Shown in pieces: positions 8,582-16,601 of a stretch of DNA of 38,118 nt. Under the pieces are notes generated by a model. The model was not told where the DNA came from. It saw only the letters and a program-made list of their open reading frames with translations, and did no database searches. Source of the stretch: Candidatus Omnitrophota bacterium. GTDB lineage: Bacteria > Omnitrophota > Gorgyraeia > JAHIPI01. Each line of letters opens with the position of its first letter. Positions within the stretch are counted from its first letter, which is position 1. The stretch covers positions 1 through 38,118 of the forward strand of contig JAFGFD010000135.1 of assembly GCA_016931215.1 (NCBI GenBank), written 5' to 3'. The position numbers were made by a program, and so were the translations under genes.

Positions 8582-9889
8582 TTAAAGCCTAATAATCTTC
8601 TTTGACACTATGCCTCTTTGTTTAAAGGCGTTTCTGGTGTCAAAAATCAATTTAGCGTCATTCTTAAGCTGTTTATAATCAAGTGAGCTATGGTCGGTAG
8701 CCAAAATAACACAATCCTGTTTCTTTAAAATATCATCCGTAATGCATAAAGATTTGAAAGTATGGCCGTCGACCCTCACCGTCGGGATATAAGGATCGTG
8801 GTATGAAACCTCGGCTTCTTCTTCTCGGAACAATCTCAATATCTCGAAAGAAGGCGATTCCCGCGTGTCATTTATATCTTTCTTATACGTAACGCCTAAT
8901 ATTAGTATCTTGCACCCCTTGACCGGCTTACGTTTTTTGTTGAGTGCGCTTATTACCCGATTCACTACGTACCTCGGCATCGAAGAATTTATGTTGTCGG
9001 CGATCTCTATAAACCTAGAATTGAAACCGTGTAAACTCGCCTTCCAAGACAGGTAGAGAGGGTCTATATTTATACAATGGCCCCCGATTCCGGGGCCAGG
9101 GTAAAACGGCATAAATCCGAAAGGCTTGGTCTTGGCAGCATCTATCACTTCCCAGACGTCGATGTGTAATGCTTCGCACATAAGGGCGAGTTCGTTTACA
9201 AGGCCTATATTGACACTTCTGAAGGTATTTTCCAGAAGTTTCGCCATCTCTGCCACTTTACTGGACGTCACCGGTATGACCTCTTCGACTATCTTCGAGT
9301 AAAGCTCTCTAGTCAGCATGGTGGATTTTCTCGTCACGCCGCCAACGACCTTCGGAATATTACTTGTAGTGTATGTCTTATTCCTCGGGTCGACGCGTTC
9401 CGGCGAAAACGCCAAAAAGAAATCCACGTCCTTTTTAAAACCGTCTTCCTCGAACTTGGGCAGAAGCATCTCCTCGGTGGTTCCGGGATAAGTCGTGCTT
9501 TCCAACACATAGAGCTGTCCCCGCTTTCTATTTTTAATGATATTTTTTATCGCCGACATTATGAAAGAGATGTCCGGCTCTTTCGTCTTTGACAGAGGCG
9601 TGGGCACGCATATAATAATGACATCCAACTGCTTGACTACGGAATAGTCGACGGTTGCGTCCAAAAACTTATTCGCGGTAAGTTCGGCGATGGTTTTCGT
9701 CGGGATATCCATAATATAGGACTTACCGTTTTTAATAGACTTGACTCTTTTTTGGCTGGTGTCTATCCCAGTAACTTCGAATTTCTGCTCCGCAAATAAA
9801 ACCGCCAGGGGTAACCCGACGTACCCCAAGCCTATGACTCCTATCTTGGCAGATTTATTAGCAATCTTACCCTTTATTTCCTTGTACAT
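8582..9889 (-). CDS. wbpA: UDP-N-acetyl-D-glucosamine 6-dehydrogenase (WbpA/TviB-type)
   Basis: NAD-dependent nucleotide-sugar dehydrogenase of 435 residues that oxidises C6 of UDP-GlcNAc to the uronic acid. It shows GVIGLGYVGLPLA (NAD site), FSPERVDPRN, PGPGIGGHCINIDPLYLSWKA with the catalytic cysteine, and LGVTYKKDINDTRESPS in the C-terminal UDP-binding domain. The SPERVDP and GIGGHCI forms and the TRESPS block set the WbpA/TviB/WecC group apart from UDP-glucose dehydrogenase, which is encoded separately at 13000-14313. The ATG at 9889 has AGAGGGA upstream and overlaps the rmlD 3' end by 23 nt. A UDP-ManNAc substrate (WecC-like) is a less likely alternative. Confidence 0.9.
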   Translation of the reverse strand: MYKEIKGKIANKSAKIGVIGLGYVGLPLAVLFAEQKFEVTGIDTSQKRVKSIKNGKSYIMDIPTKTIAELTANKFLDATVDYSVVKQLDVIIICVPTPLSKTKEPDISFIMSAIKNIIKNRKRGQLYVLESTTYPGTTEEMLLPKFEEDGFKKDVDFFLAFSPERVDPRNKTYTTSNIPKVVGGVTRKSTMLTRELYSKIVEEVIPVTSSKVAEMAKLLENTFRSVNIGLVNELALMCEALHIDVWEVIDAAKTKPFGFMPFYPGPGIGGHCINIDPLYLSWKASLHGFNSRFIEIADNINSSMPRYVVNRVISALNKKRKPVKGCKILILGVTYKKDINDTRESPSFEILRLFREEEAEVSYHDPYIPTVRVDGHTFKSLCITDDILKKQDCVILATDHSSLDYKQLKNDAKLIFDTRNAFKQRGIVSKKIIRL

Positions 9890-10799
9890 AATCCCTCTTT
9901 ATTTTATGTTCGTTGAAAAGATAATCCTCCAAAGCCTTCCGCCATTCCCTGGGAACCTCTCCCGTAACGTCGCAATATTTCTCGGTGTTCAATGCCGACA
10001 TGGGCGGCCGCGCCGCAGGTCTATTCAGCTCCTGAGACGTTATCGGCACAATCCTCACGTGGGTTCTATTGGCAATCTTCAGAATCTCTTCCGCATATTT
10101 AAACCACGAACAGGTTCCAGAGTTGCAGAAATGGTAAACTCCCCCCATTTCTTTATTCTTAGATGCTATGTCCATTAAATTACTGATAGCTTCCGATAAG
10201 TCTTTGGTAAAGGTCGGCGATCCGAATTGATCGAATACCACCCTCAATTCCTTATTGGCATCCGCTTTATCCAGTATAATGTCCACAAAATTCCGTCCGT
10301 ATTTACCAAAGAGCCAGCTGGTCCTCACGATGCAATATCTATACAATTCCTTCCGAACGGCCTCTTCGCCTTTCAATTTAGATAATCCGTATATATTAAC
10401 GGGTGCTGCCTTGTCATCTTCGAGGTAAGGTTCGCTTTTTGAGCCGTCAAAGATAAAATCCGTTGAAATGTAAAACATCAATGCGCCGGAGTTTTTGCAT
10501 CCCAGGGCAACGTTATGCGTACCTTCGTAATTCACGGCCATCGCCTTTTCTTTGTCCAGCTCGCAACTATCCACGTCTGTCCACGCGGCGGCATGGATTA
10601 CTACCTCAGGGTTTATCTTGTCTATCACATTTAAAATCTCGTTCCTATCCGTTATGTCACATTTTTTAAAAGTAATCGCGCCGCCCTTCGGACTCTTGTT
10701 TTCGATGATATCTATCCCCGTGATATCGCAAGAATCCTTCAGTGCAAGGATAAGATCCATGCCTAGCATGCCGCTTGAACCCGTTATGAGTACCTTCAC
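9867..10799 (-). CDS. rmlD: dTDP-4-dehydrorhamnose reductase
   Basis: Last step of dTDP-L-rhamnose synthesis: NAD(P)H-dependent reduction of dTDP-4-keto-L-rhamnose. It has the RmlD-type SDR opening MKVLITGSSGMLG, AAAWTDVDSCE, STDFIFDG, YGLSKLKGE (YxxxK) and RTSWLFGKYGRNFVD, then the substrate-domain blocks FDQFGSPTF and RPAARPPMSALNTEK. Length 310 is close to the family norm of about 290. The start is GTG, one base after the rmlB stop (TGA-T-GTG), and the 3' end overlaps the dehydrogenase gene by 23 nt, so it sits inside one polycistronic unit. Confidence 0.95.
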   Translation of the reverse strand: MKVLITGSSGMLGMDLILALKDSCDITGIDIIENKSPKGGAITFKKCDITDRNEILNVIDKINPEVVIHAAAWTDVDSCELDKEKAMAVNYEGTHNVALGCKNSGALMFYISTDFIFDGSKSEPYLEDDKAAPVNIYGLSKLKGEEAVRKELYRYCIVRTSWLFGKYGRNFVDIILDKADANKELRVVFDQFGSPTFTKDLSEAISNLMDIASKNKEMGGVYHFCNSGTCSWFKYAEEILKIANRTHVRIVPITSQELNRPAARPPMSALNTEKYCDVTGEVPREWRKALEDYLFNEHKIKRDYVQGNKG

Positions 10800-10800
10800 A

Positions 10801-11817
10801 TCACACCTTTGTCTTGGAACTCTTATGGAGGCGTGCCGCTTCTGCCGATTTCCTAAGCGGCTCCCACCACGCCTTGTTATTTTTATACCATTCTACAGTC
10901 TCTTTTAGTGCGCCCTCGAATTCGTACTTGCTCTCCCATCCAATGGCCCTTATCTTGGATGCATCCATTGAATACCGCCTATCGTGCCCCGGTCTATCTT
11001 CCACAAATTCAATCAGGTCGTCTGACTTGCCCACGTACTCCAATATCTTCCTTGTCAATTCGATGTTGCTTATTTCGTCTCCTTTCGCAACATTGTAAAT
11101 CTCGCCGATCTCGCCTTTATGCAGCACTATATCGATTGCGGAGCAATGGTCCAAAACGAAGAGCCAGTCTCTGACATTCATCCCGTCGCCATATACAGGT
11201 AATTTCTTATCTTCAATTGCGTTCGTAATAAAAAGGGGTATGATCTTTTCGGGATACTGATAAGGCCCAAAATTATTCGAGCTTCGCATTATTATAGCCG
11301 GTAGTTTGTAGGTGGTATGGAATGACAAAGCCATCAAATCTGCGCTGGCCTTACTGGCCGAATAGGGACTCCCCGGATTTAGATTGCTCTTCTCGGTAAA
11401 ACTGCCCTTTTCTATGCTTCCGTACACCTCATCGGTCCCGATTTGAACAATACGGGGCACATTGTAATCCTTGGCAACCCTAAGCACGGTCAATAGGCCG
11501 TGTATGTTTGTCCGCACAAAATTATTCGGGTTCTTTATGGATCTGTCGACATGGCTCTCGGCCGCGCAATTCACAATGGCGTCGCACCCTTTCATCGCCT
11601 CCTTTACCACTTCCGTATCTTTGATATCGCCTTTTATGAAAGAATAGTTGTGGTTCTTTTCAATATCCCTTAAGTTCTTCGGATTACCGCAATATGTCAA
11701 TTTATCAAGATTGACAATTTCGTAATCGGGGTGCTTCTTGAGCATGTATCTTATGAAATTGGAACCGATAAAGCCCGCGCCGCCGGTCACCAATATTTTT
11801 TTCAATTTAATCTTCAT
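10801..11817 (-). CDS. rmlB: dTDP-glucose 4,6-dehydratase
   Basis: Second step of the dTDP-rhamnose pathway: dehydrates dTDP-glucose to dTDP-4-keto-6-deoxyglucose with tightly bound NAD+. Visible are [40 protein letters not shown] (the Thr-Asp-Glu triad specific to dehydratases), YSASKASAD (YxxxK), SSNNFGPYQYPEK and GDGMNVRDWLFV. At 338 residues it is normal length. The ATG is one base after the rmlA stop. Its 4-keto product could also feed the DegT aminotransferases in this locus, since no other 4,6-dehydratase gene is present. Confidence 0.96.
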   Translation of the reverse strand: MKIKLKKILVTGGAGFIGSNFIRYMLKKHPDYEIVNLDKLTYCGNPKNLRDIEKNHNYSFIKGDIKDTEVVKEAMKGCDAIVNCAAESHVDRSIKNPNNFVRTNIHGLLTVLRVAKDYNVPRIVQIGTDEVYGSIEKGSFTEKSNLNPGSPYSASKASADLMALSFHTTYKLPAIIMRSSNNFGPYQYPEKIIPLFITNAIEDKKLPVYGDGMNVRDWLFVLDHCSAIDIVLHKGEIGEIYNVAKGDEISNIELTRKILEYVGKSDDLIEFVEDRPGHDRRYSMDASKIRAIGWESKYEFEGALKETVEWYKNNKAWWEPLRKSAEAARLHKSSKTKV

Positions 11818-11818
11818 G

Positions 11819-12571
11819 TCAATCTTCTCCTTTAATCTTTCCTTGCCTCTTCCGGTCTCTTTTCTTGACCAGGTTACTCGCCTTGAGTAGTGAGTCGAAA
11901 GATGTGCCTGAGTCCGACCACCATCCGTTTAATATATCGTAGCGAAGCTCTTTTCTTTTTATATAGGCATTATTCACGTCCGTGATCTCGAGCTCATTCC
12001 TCTTTGAAGGTCTGAGGGTTTTTATGATGTCGAATACCTTTTCGTCATACATATAAACGCCGGTAACGATATAGTCCGATTTGGGGTTTTTGGGTTTTTC
12101 CTTTATCGACACGATCCTATTATGCTTTATTTCAACGACGCCGAATCTCCATGGGTCCTTGACCTTCTTTATCAAAATCCTGGCGCCGCGCGGTTGCTTC
12201 CTGAAATTTTCTATGTATCTTTTTATTCCTTTCTCCAATATATTATCGCCCAATATTACGACTATCTTTTCCCTGTCCGCGAAATGTTCCGCAAGCCTAA
12301 GGGCGTCGGCGATGCCGCCTTCCCCTTCTTGGTAAGTATAGTTGATATGTTTCAAGCCGAAGGCCTGGCCGTTGCCGAGCAACCTCAGGAATTCCCCGGC
12401 ACGGCTGCCGCCCGTTACCAAAAGTATATCTTTTATGCCCGCGTCTACAAGCGTCTGCAACGGGTAATAGATCATAGGCTTGGAATAGACGGGCAGAAGA
12501 TGTTTATTTGTTATCTTGGTCAAAGGGTTGAGCCTTGTTCCCAGACCACCTGCAAGTATCACGCCTTTCAT
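11819..12571 (-). CDS. rmlA: Glucose-1-phosphate thymidylyltransferase
   Basis: First step of dTDP-rhamnose synthesis: joins dTTP and glucose 1-phosphate. It opens MKGVILAGGLGTRLNPLT, the nucleotidyltransferase signature with the catalytic Arg, then KHLLPVYSKPMIYYPL, VILGDNI (metal-binding Asp), a VKDPWRFGVVEI block and EKPKNPKSDYIVTGVYMYD. At about 250 residues it is the short form that lacks the C-terminal extension of enterobacterial RmlA (about 290). The ORF track starts 15 residues earlier, but the ATG at 12571 has GAGGTGAT just upstream and begins exactly at the conserved motif. It starts four bases after the rmlC stop. Confidence 0.95.
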   Translation of the reverse strand: MKGVILAGGLGTRLNPLTKITNKHLLPVYSKPMIYYPLQTLVDAGIKDILLVTGGSRAGEFLRLLGNGQAFGLKHINYTYQEGEGGIADALRLAEHFADREKIVVILGDNILEKGIKRYIENFRKQPRGARILIKKVKDPWRFGVVEIKHNRIVSIKEKPKNPKSDYIVTGVYMYDEKVFDIIKTLRPSKRNELEITDVNNAYIKRKELRYDILNGWWSDSGTSFDSLLKASNLVKKRDRKRQGKIKGED

Positions 12572-12575
12572 CTTA

Positions 12576-13022
12576 TCACCTCTTCCAGTCGTACGGTATG
12601 TCGTTATCGAACGCATCTACCCTGTATTCATCGGGATTCTTGTGATTATACGGTACGGTCACGTTATTTACGACTATGGCTTCGTAATTGCTCACGCATT
12701 TAAAACCGTGGTAAACAAACGGCGGTATCTGTATGAGCTTGGGATCATCCAGGCTAACGGTAAACTCGTTCACCTCTCTGTATGTCGGAGATCCCTGTCT
12801 AGAATCATACAGGGCAAGACAAATCACGCCGTGGACGCAGGTAAAACTGTCCGTCTGCAACCTGTGATAATGCCATGCCTTTACGATACCCGGAAAGGCC
12901 GTCGTCATGTAGACCTGACCGAACTTTATAAATTCAGCATCATCGTTCCTCAATATCTCCATCAACCTACCCCTGTCGTCCGGTATAACTTTAAGTTTCT
13001 TAATCTTGATGCCGTCTATCAT
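12576..13022 (-). CDS. rmlC: dTDP-4-dehydrorhamnose 3,5-epimerase, short cupin form
   Basis: Cupin-fold epimerase of 148 residues acting between RmlB and RmlD. DDRGRLMEILR is the conserved opening. FPGIVKAWHYHRLQTD carries the catalytic His, VHGVICLALYDSR forms the second cupin strand, and VYHGFKCVSNYEAIVVN with VPYNHKNPDEYRV near the end matches RmlC-family C-termini, including the Tyr. It is shorter than classical RmlC (about 180 residues), as in the short RmlC-like group, so a related 3,5-epimerase or isomerase activity remains possible. Its place in an rmlC-A-B-D run makes rhamnose synthesis the best reading. GGGAG lies upstream of the ATG, and the start overlaps ugd by 23 nt. Confidence 0.88.
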   Translation of the reverse strand: MIDGIKIKKLKVIPDDRGRLMEILRNDDAEFIKFGQVYMTTAFPGIVKAWHYHRLQTDSFTCVHGVICLALYDSRQGSPTYREVNEFTVSLDDPKLIQIPPFVYHGFKCVSNYEAIVVNNVTVPYNHKNPDEYRVDAFDNDIPYDWKR

Positions 13023-14313
13023 AATATCTCCCTATTCCTTTATACTTCAAACCGAATTTTTCCACATCCTTGGGTTCATATATATTTCGTCCGTCTACGA
13101 TGATGGGTTGTTTCATCAGGCGCTTCACCCGCTTTAAATCCAAAGACTTAAACTCATCCCAATCGGTTATTATGCAAAGACAATCGCTGTCCCTAACGGC
13201 GCTATAAGCGTCTTTGCAGAACTTCACGTCTTTCAAGACAGTCTTTGCATTCTTCATGGCCTGAGGGTCGAAGGCCTTTATCTTGACCCCTTCGTTCTGA
13301 AGCATCTTTATGATATCTATAGCAGGGGCGTATCTTATATCGTCGGTGTTGGGTTTGAAAGCGATACCGAGTACGGCTATCGTTTTGCCGTTGAGCACCC
13401 ACAATGATTCTTCTATCTTCTTAATGAACAATATCTTCTGATAATCATTCACCCTTTTAACTGACCGTAAAAGGTCGAAATCATAGCCGAGTTTCTCCGA
13501 GATCCTTATGAACGCCTCTAAATCTTTAGGGAAGCAGAATCCGCCGAATCCAACGCCGGAGTTCAAAAAATCCTTTCCGATCCGCCTGTCGAGGCCTATA
13601 CCTTTCGACACCTTTACGATATCCGCTCCGCATCTCTCGCATATATTCGCTATGGAATTGATATAAGATATCTTCATAGCCAGAAAAGAGTTTGAGGCAT
13701 GTTTAATCAGCTCCGCACTTTCTATATCCGTAACGATTATGGGGGCCTTGAAAGAAGCGTAGATTGAACTCAATATATCGCGCGCCTTCTTTGAGTTTAC
13801 GCCTATGACTATCCTGTCAGGGCTCAGGAAATCGCTTATGGCCTGACCTTCGCGAAGAAACTCCGGATTGGAGGCAACATCAAATTTTATCTTCTTCTTA
13901 TTATATGCCTTTATGGTCTCCTCTATCCTCTTGCCTGTCTGAACGGGTACCGTGCTCTTTTCGACAATCAGCCGATATGACGGCATCTCCGTCGCAATCT
14001 TGCGTGCGACGTTCTCGATATAAGTAAGATCGGCCTCGCCGTTGTCCTTAGGAGGAGTTCCTACGGCAATAAATATTACCGTGGACTTCGCTATGGCGCT
14101 TTTGATATTGGCCGTAAAATATATATTCTTGGCGCGGAGTCCACTTCTGACAAGCTGGTCCAATCCCGGTTCGTATATTGGGATCTTGCCCTTCTTCAAT
14201 GCGTTTATCTTTGCCGTATCTATATCTACGCATATCACCTTATGGCCGAGTTTCGCAAAGCAAGCGGCAGTGACAAGCCCTACGTATCCTGCGCCGATTA
14301 CGCCTATATCCAT
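13000..14313 (-). CDS. ugd: UDP-glucose 6-dehydrogenase
   Basis: Oxidises UDP-glucose to UDP-glucuronate with 2 NAD+, giving the substrate of the UDP-xylose synthase encoded downstream. MDIGVIGAGYVGLVTAACFA binds NAD. AVGTPPKDNGEADL, EKSTVPVQTG, ASNPEFLREGQAI and SGVGFGGFCFPKDLEA (catalytic Cys) are the Ugd/TuaD signatures, and LGIAFKPNTDDIRYAPA lies in the UDP domain. It is about 437 residues, as is typical. The track start at 14325 is a TTG that is really part of the ribosome site. GGAGG lies five bases before the ATG at 14313, which starts the conserved protein. It is the first of an overlapping run of sugar-nucleotide genes. Confidence 0.95.
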   Translation of the reverse strand: MDIGVIGAGYVGLVTAACFAKLGHKVICVDIDTAKINALKKGKIPIYEPGLDQLVRSGLRAKNIYFTANIKSAIAKSTVIFIAVGTPPKDNGEADLTYIENVARKIATEMPSYRLIVEKSTVPVQTGKRIEETIKAYNKKKIKFDVASNPEFLREGQAISDFLSPDRIVIGVNSKKARDILSSIYASFKAPIIVTDIESAELIKHASNSFLAMKISYINSIANICERCGADIVKVSKGIGLDRRIGKDFLNSGVGFGGFCFPKDLEAFIRISEKLGYDFDLLRSVKRVNDYQKILFIKKIEESLWVLNGKTIAVLGIAFKPNTDDIRYAPAIDIIKMLQNEGVKIKAFDPQAMKNAKTVLKDVKFCKDAYSAVRDSDCLCIITDWDEFKSLDLKRVKRLMKQPIIVDGRNIYEPKDVEKFGLKYKGIGRYYDRRHQD

Positions 14314-14367
14314 ATCTACCTCCAAAATGACTTATTTCAATGATAGCCGTATTGTATCAGACCAAAC

Positions 14368-15387
14368 TTAACCGTTGACTACTTCTGCCCTGTGTAAAGG
14401 ACGAAACCATTTCAGACTTTTCGCGAGCTCGGGAGAGTCGCTGTATATAACGTCGAATCTTTTCTTTTTCTTTAAAATACGCACTATGCAGTTTGCATCG
14501 AAAAATAGATTTGGCATATGGACCTTTTTTATATATGCATGACTCGGCAGCTTCAAATCGACGCTCTTCGGCATGAATACCCACGTCCAATTCCTTTTCT
14601 GGGCTTCATCATAGGCCCTTCTATTCAAATCGAATGAATTTTTTCCTTTGAATATATATAAAAACCTTTTCGATCTCCCGTATTTTTCGTAAAATATATC
14701 CTGGTTCTTCTTGAATAGATCGTCAAAGTACCCTGTCTTTTTGAATGAAGAATGTTCCAGATGGACGACATAAGACCCTTGGGCTATCGCAATCTTAAAA
14801 CCGTTTTCTATAGCCGTGATGGAATACTCGGTATCTTCAAAATAGCCGGGTCCGTAATCTTCCGGCCATACCCCTATCTTTTCGATCACCTTTCTCTTGA
14901 TTAAAAAACAGAAGCCTATTGCCGCCGCCGTCTCTGTATAACTACCCTTATTACGCTTATAAAGATCCGCGGCGATGTCCTTCCATTCTTTTCCAAAAGG
15001 CCGCTTTGAGCCGAAATTGCTCAAAGGATTGACTATTCCTATCTTTTCGTCCTTCTCGGCCACCCCGACCATCTCCGTAAGCCAATTCTCGGTAACAATC
15101 GTGTCGTTATCCAATATGCATACGTATTCTGCGTCTGATGCGCGTATGCCCTGGTTTGCCCCTTTCGAATTACCTACATTCTCCTCGTTCCTTATAATCA
15201 GAATGTCCACATCTCTCCTTCTCGAGATCCCTTCCAAGTAAGTGCGAGTCTCTTCGCCGGAGGCATTGTCGACTATTATAATGCGGTAGGGAAAACGGGT
15301 ATTCTCTATTATGCTATCTATGCACTGCGCGGTCAGGTCCCTCATGTTCCATACGGGTATTACTATATCACATCTCGTTTTATTCAT
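14368..15387 (-). CDS. Glycosyltransferase family 2 (rhamnosyltransferase-like)
   Basis: GT-A transferase of 339 residues. CDIVIPVWNMRDLTAQCIDSI and IIIVDNASGEETRTYL form the nucleotide-binding start. VCILDNDTIVTENWL contains the DND metal site near residue 95. AAIGFCFLIKRKV and GPGYFEDTEYSITAIENG are the acceptor and catalytic-base regions (ED) found in GT2 rhamnosyl- and galactofuranosyltransferases. After about residue 240 there is a basic C-terminal extension of unknown role. No Shine-Dalgarno sequence is visible before the ATG. A heptamer repeat hairpin separates it from the DegT gene upstream. The sugar is unknown. Confidence 0.9.
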   Translation of the reverse strand: MNKTRCDIVIPVWNMRDLTAQCIDSIIENTRFPYRIIIVDNASGEETRTYLEGISRRRDVDILIIRNEENVGNSKGANQGIRASDAEYVCILDNDTIVTENWLTEMVGVAEKDEKIGIVNPLSNFGSKRPFGKEWKDIAADLYKRNKGSYTETAAAIGFCFLIKRKVIEKIGVWPEDYGPGYFEDTEYSITAIENGFKIAIAQGSYVVHLEHSSFKKTGYFDDLFKKNQDIFYEKYGRSKRFLYIFKGKNSFDLNRRAYDEAQKRNWTWVFMPKSVDLKLPSHAYIKKVHMPNLFFDANCIVRILKKKKRFDVIYSDSPELAKSLKWFRPLHRAEVVNG

Positions 15388-15399
15388 AATTCTGTATTA

Positions 15400-15468
15400 G
15401 GTTTACGGTGTATGGTTCATGGTTTTCGGTGCATGGGAATTTTTTCCTGACACCGTAAACCATTAACC
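15400..15468. repeat. Degenerate 7-base tandem repeat in two inverted arms (locus A, word GGTTNAY)
   Basis: Left arm reads as five consecutive heptamers: GGTTTAC GGTGTAT GGTTCAT, then GGTTTTC GGTGCAT, at 15400-15434. The right arm (15450-15468) read on the minus strand gives GGTTAAT GGTTTAC GGTGT, so the same words face each other. GGTTTACGGTGT and ACACCGTAAACC pair perfectly over 12 bp. The array fills the gap between the DegT stop codon and the GT2 start. Function unknown. It could form an mRNA hairpin. Confidence 0.8.
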
Positions 15469-15475
15469 AGTCTTC

Positions 15476-16579
15476 TTACCATCCCTTCTTTACGGTATCG
15501 ATTACCCTCATTACGTCATCGTCTGTAAGGCCCGCGTGCAGCGGTATGGAGACATATTTAGGCTCCAATTCGTTCATAACGGGTAGATTCAAACGTTTAC
15601 CTCCGAATATGGGATAGACGTCGCAGCGGACATGGACCATGTGGGTGTCTATCCCGTTGGATCTCATCATCTTTATGAAATCCTCCCGACGATTCACCAG
15701 GATCGTAAAGAGCCAGTTGGCGCTCTGCCTGTCCGATTTCTTCTCCAATAGCGTCAATCCGTCCACTCCGCTCAATCCCTTACGGTACATATCGGCTATT
15801 TCCCTGCGCCTTAGATTAACTTTTTCCAAATCGTCGAGCTGAACAGAAAGTATTGTGGCTGTGACATCGTTCATATGATATTTGAAACCGGGCTCTTCCA
15901 CCTTAAACTTCCAGTATATGTCGCCTTTGAAGTTTCTGTCTATTCCGTACCATCTCAGCAACTTTCCTCTTTTATAATCTACTCCATCCTTGCACACTAG
16001 CATGCCGCCGTCTATAGTCGTAATCTGTTTTATCGCCTGGAAGGAGAAGCAGGTAAAATTACTAACGGCCCCGATATAGGCACCTTTGTACCGTGCTCCC
16101 AAAGCGTGAGCTGCGTCTTCGATAACCGGGATATCTCTTGACTTGGCTACAGCATGTATCTCATCCAGGTCGCATGGATTGCCTGCCCAGTGCACAACGA
16201 GTATCGCCTTTGTCTTATCTGTTATCTTCTCTTTGACGCTTTCCGGGTCGATATTCATAGAAGACTTTTGTATATCGGCAAATACCGCCTTTGCCTTCTG
16301 ATGCAGAATATGGATATTTGTGGCGGAGCACGTCATCGGTGTGGCAACGACTTCGTCTCCCTCATTTACATCCGATAGTAAAAGAGCGAGATGCAACGCG
16401 GAGGTACAGGAATTTAAGGTGAGCGCCCCACTTAAGCCGAAAAGCTTTTCGAACTTCCTCTCCACCTTATCCACCTCGGGCCCCTGGCCGATCCAATCGG
16501 TCTTGAGTATCTCGACCACTGCCCCGGCTACCTTCTCCGACATATAGGGTTTGAACATCTTTATGGATTTGTCACTCAT
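15476..16579 (-). CDS. DegT/DnrJ/EryC1/StrS-family PLP-dependent sugar aminotransferase
   Basis: Second fold-type I sugar aminotransferase of the locus, 367 residues and only distantly similar to the one at 4659-5771. LTLNSCTSALHLALLL is the PLP phosphate site, VIEDAAHALGARYKG holds the Asp that contacts the PLP ring, and SFQAIKQITTIDGGM contains the Schiff-base lysine. The FSFQAIKxITTxDGG form is typical of 4-aminotransferases such as perosamine-type enzymes, which act on 4-keto-6-deoxy sugars. The RmlB product is one available substrate. GAGGAG lies 11 bases before the ATG. It is bounded by the GT2 gene upstream (22 nt) and a heptamer hairpin downstream. Confidence 0.92.
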   Translation of the reverse strand: MSDKSIKMFKPYMSEKVAGAVVEILKTDWIGQGPEVDKVERKFEKLFGLSGALTLNSCTSALHLALLLSDVNEGDEVVATPMTCSATNIHILHQKAKAVFADIQKSSMNIDPESVKEKITDKTKAILVVHWAGNPCDLDEIHAVAKSRDIPVIEDAAHALGARYKGAYIGAVSNFTCFSFQAIKQITTIDGGMLVCKDGVDYKRGKLLRWYGIDRNFKGDIYWKFKVEEPGFKYHMNDVTATILSVQLDDLEKVNLRRREIADMYRKGLSGVDGLTLLEKKSDRQSANWLFTILVNRREDFIKMMRSNGIDTHMVHVRCDVYPIFGGKRLNLPVMNELEPKYVSIPLHAGLTDDDVMRVIDTVKKGW

Positions 16580-16601
16580 TCGTTAATATTCTCCTCGATT
16601 G

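Noticed and set aside
12572-12616. Longer rmlA start in the ORF track
   Set aside because: The extension overlaps the rmlC 3' end in another frame and precedes a strong Shine-Dalgarno sequence and the conserved MKGVILAGG start.
12516-13103. 195-residue plus-strand ORF
   Set aside because: Antisense to rmlC and the flanks of rmlA and ugd, which are all well supported.
14314-14325. TTG start for ugd as given in the ORF track
   Set aside because: The extra four codons are the ribosome site itself (GGAGG) of the ATG at 14313.
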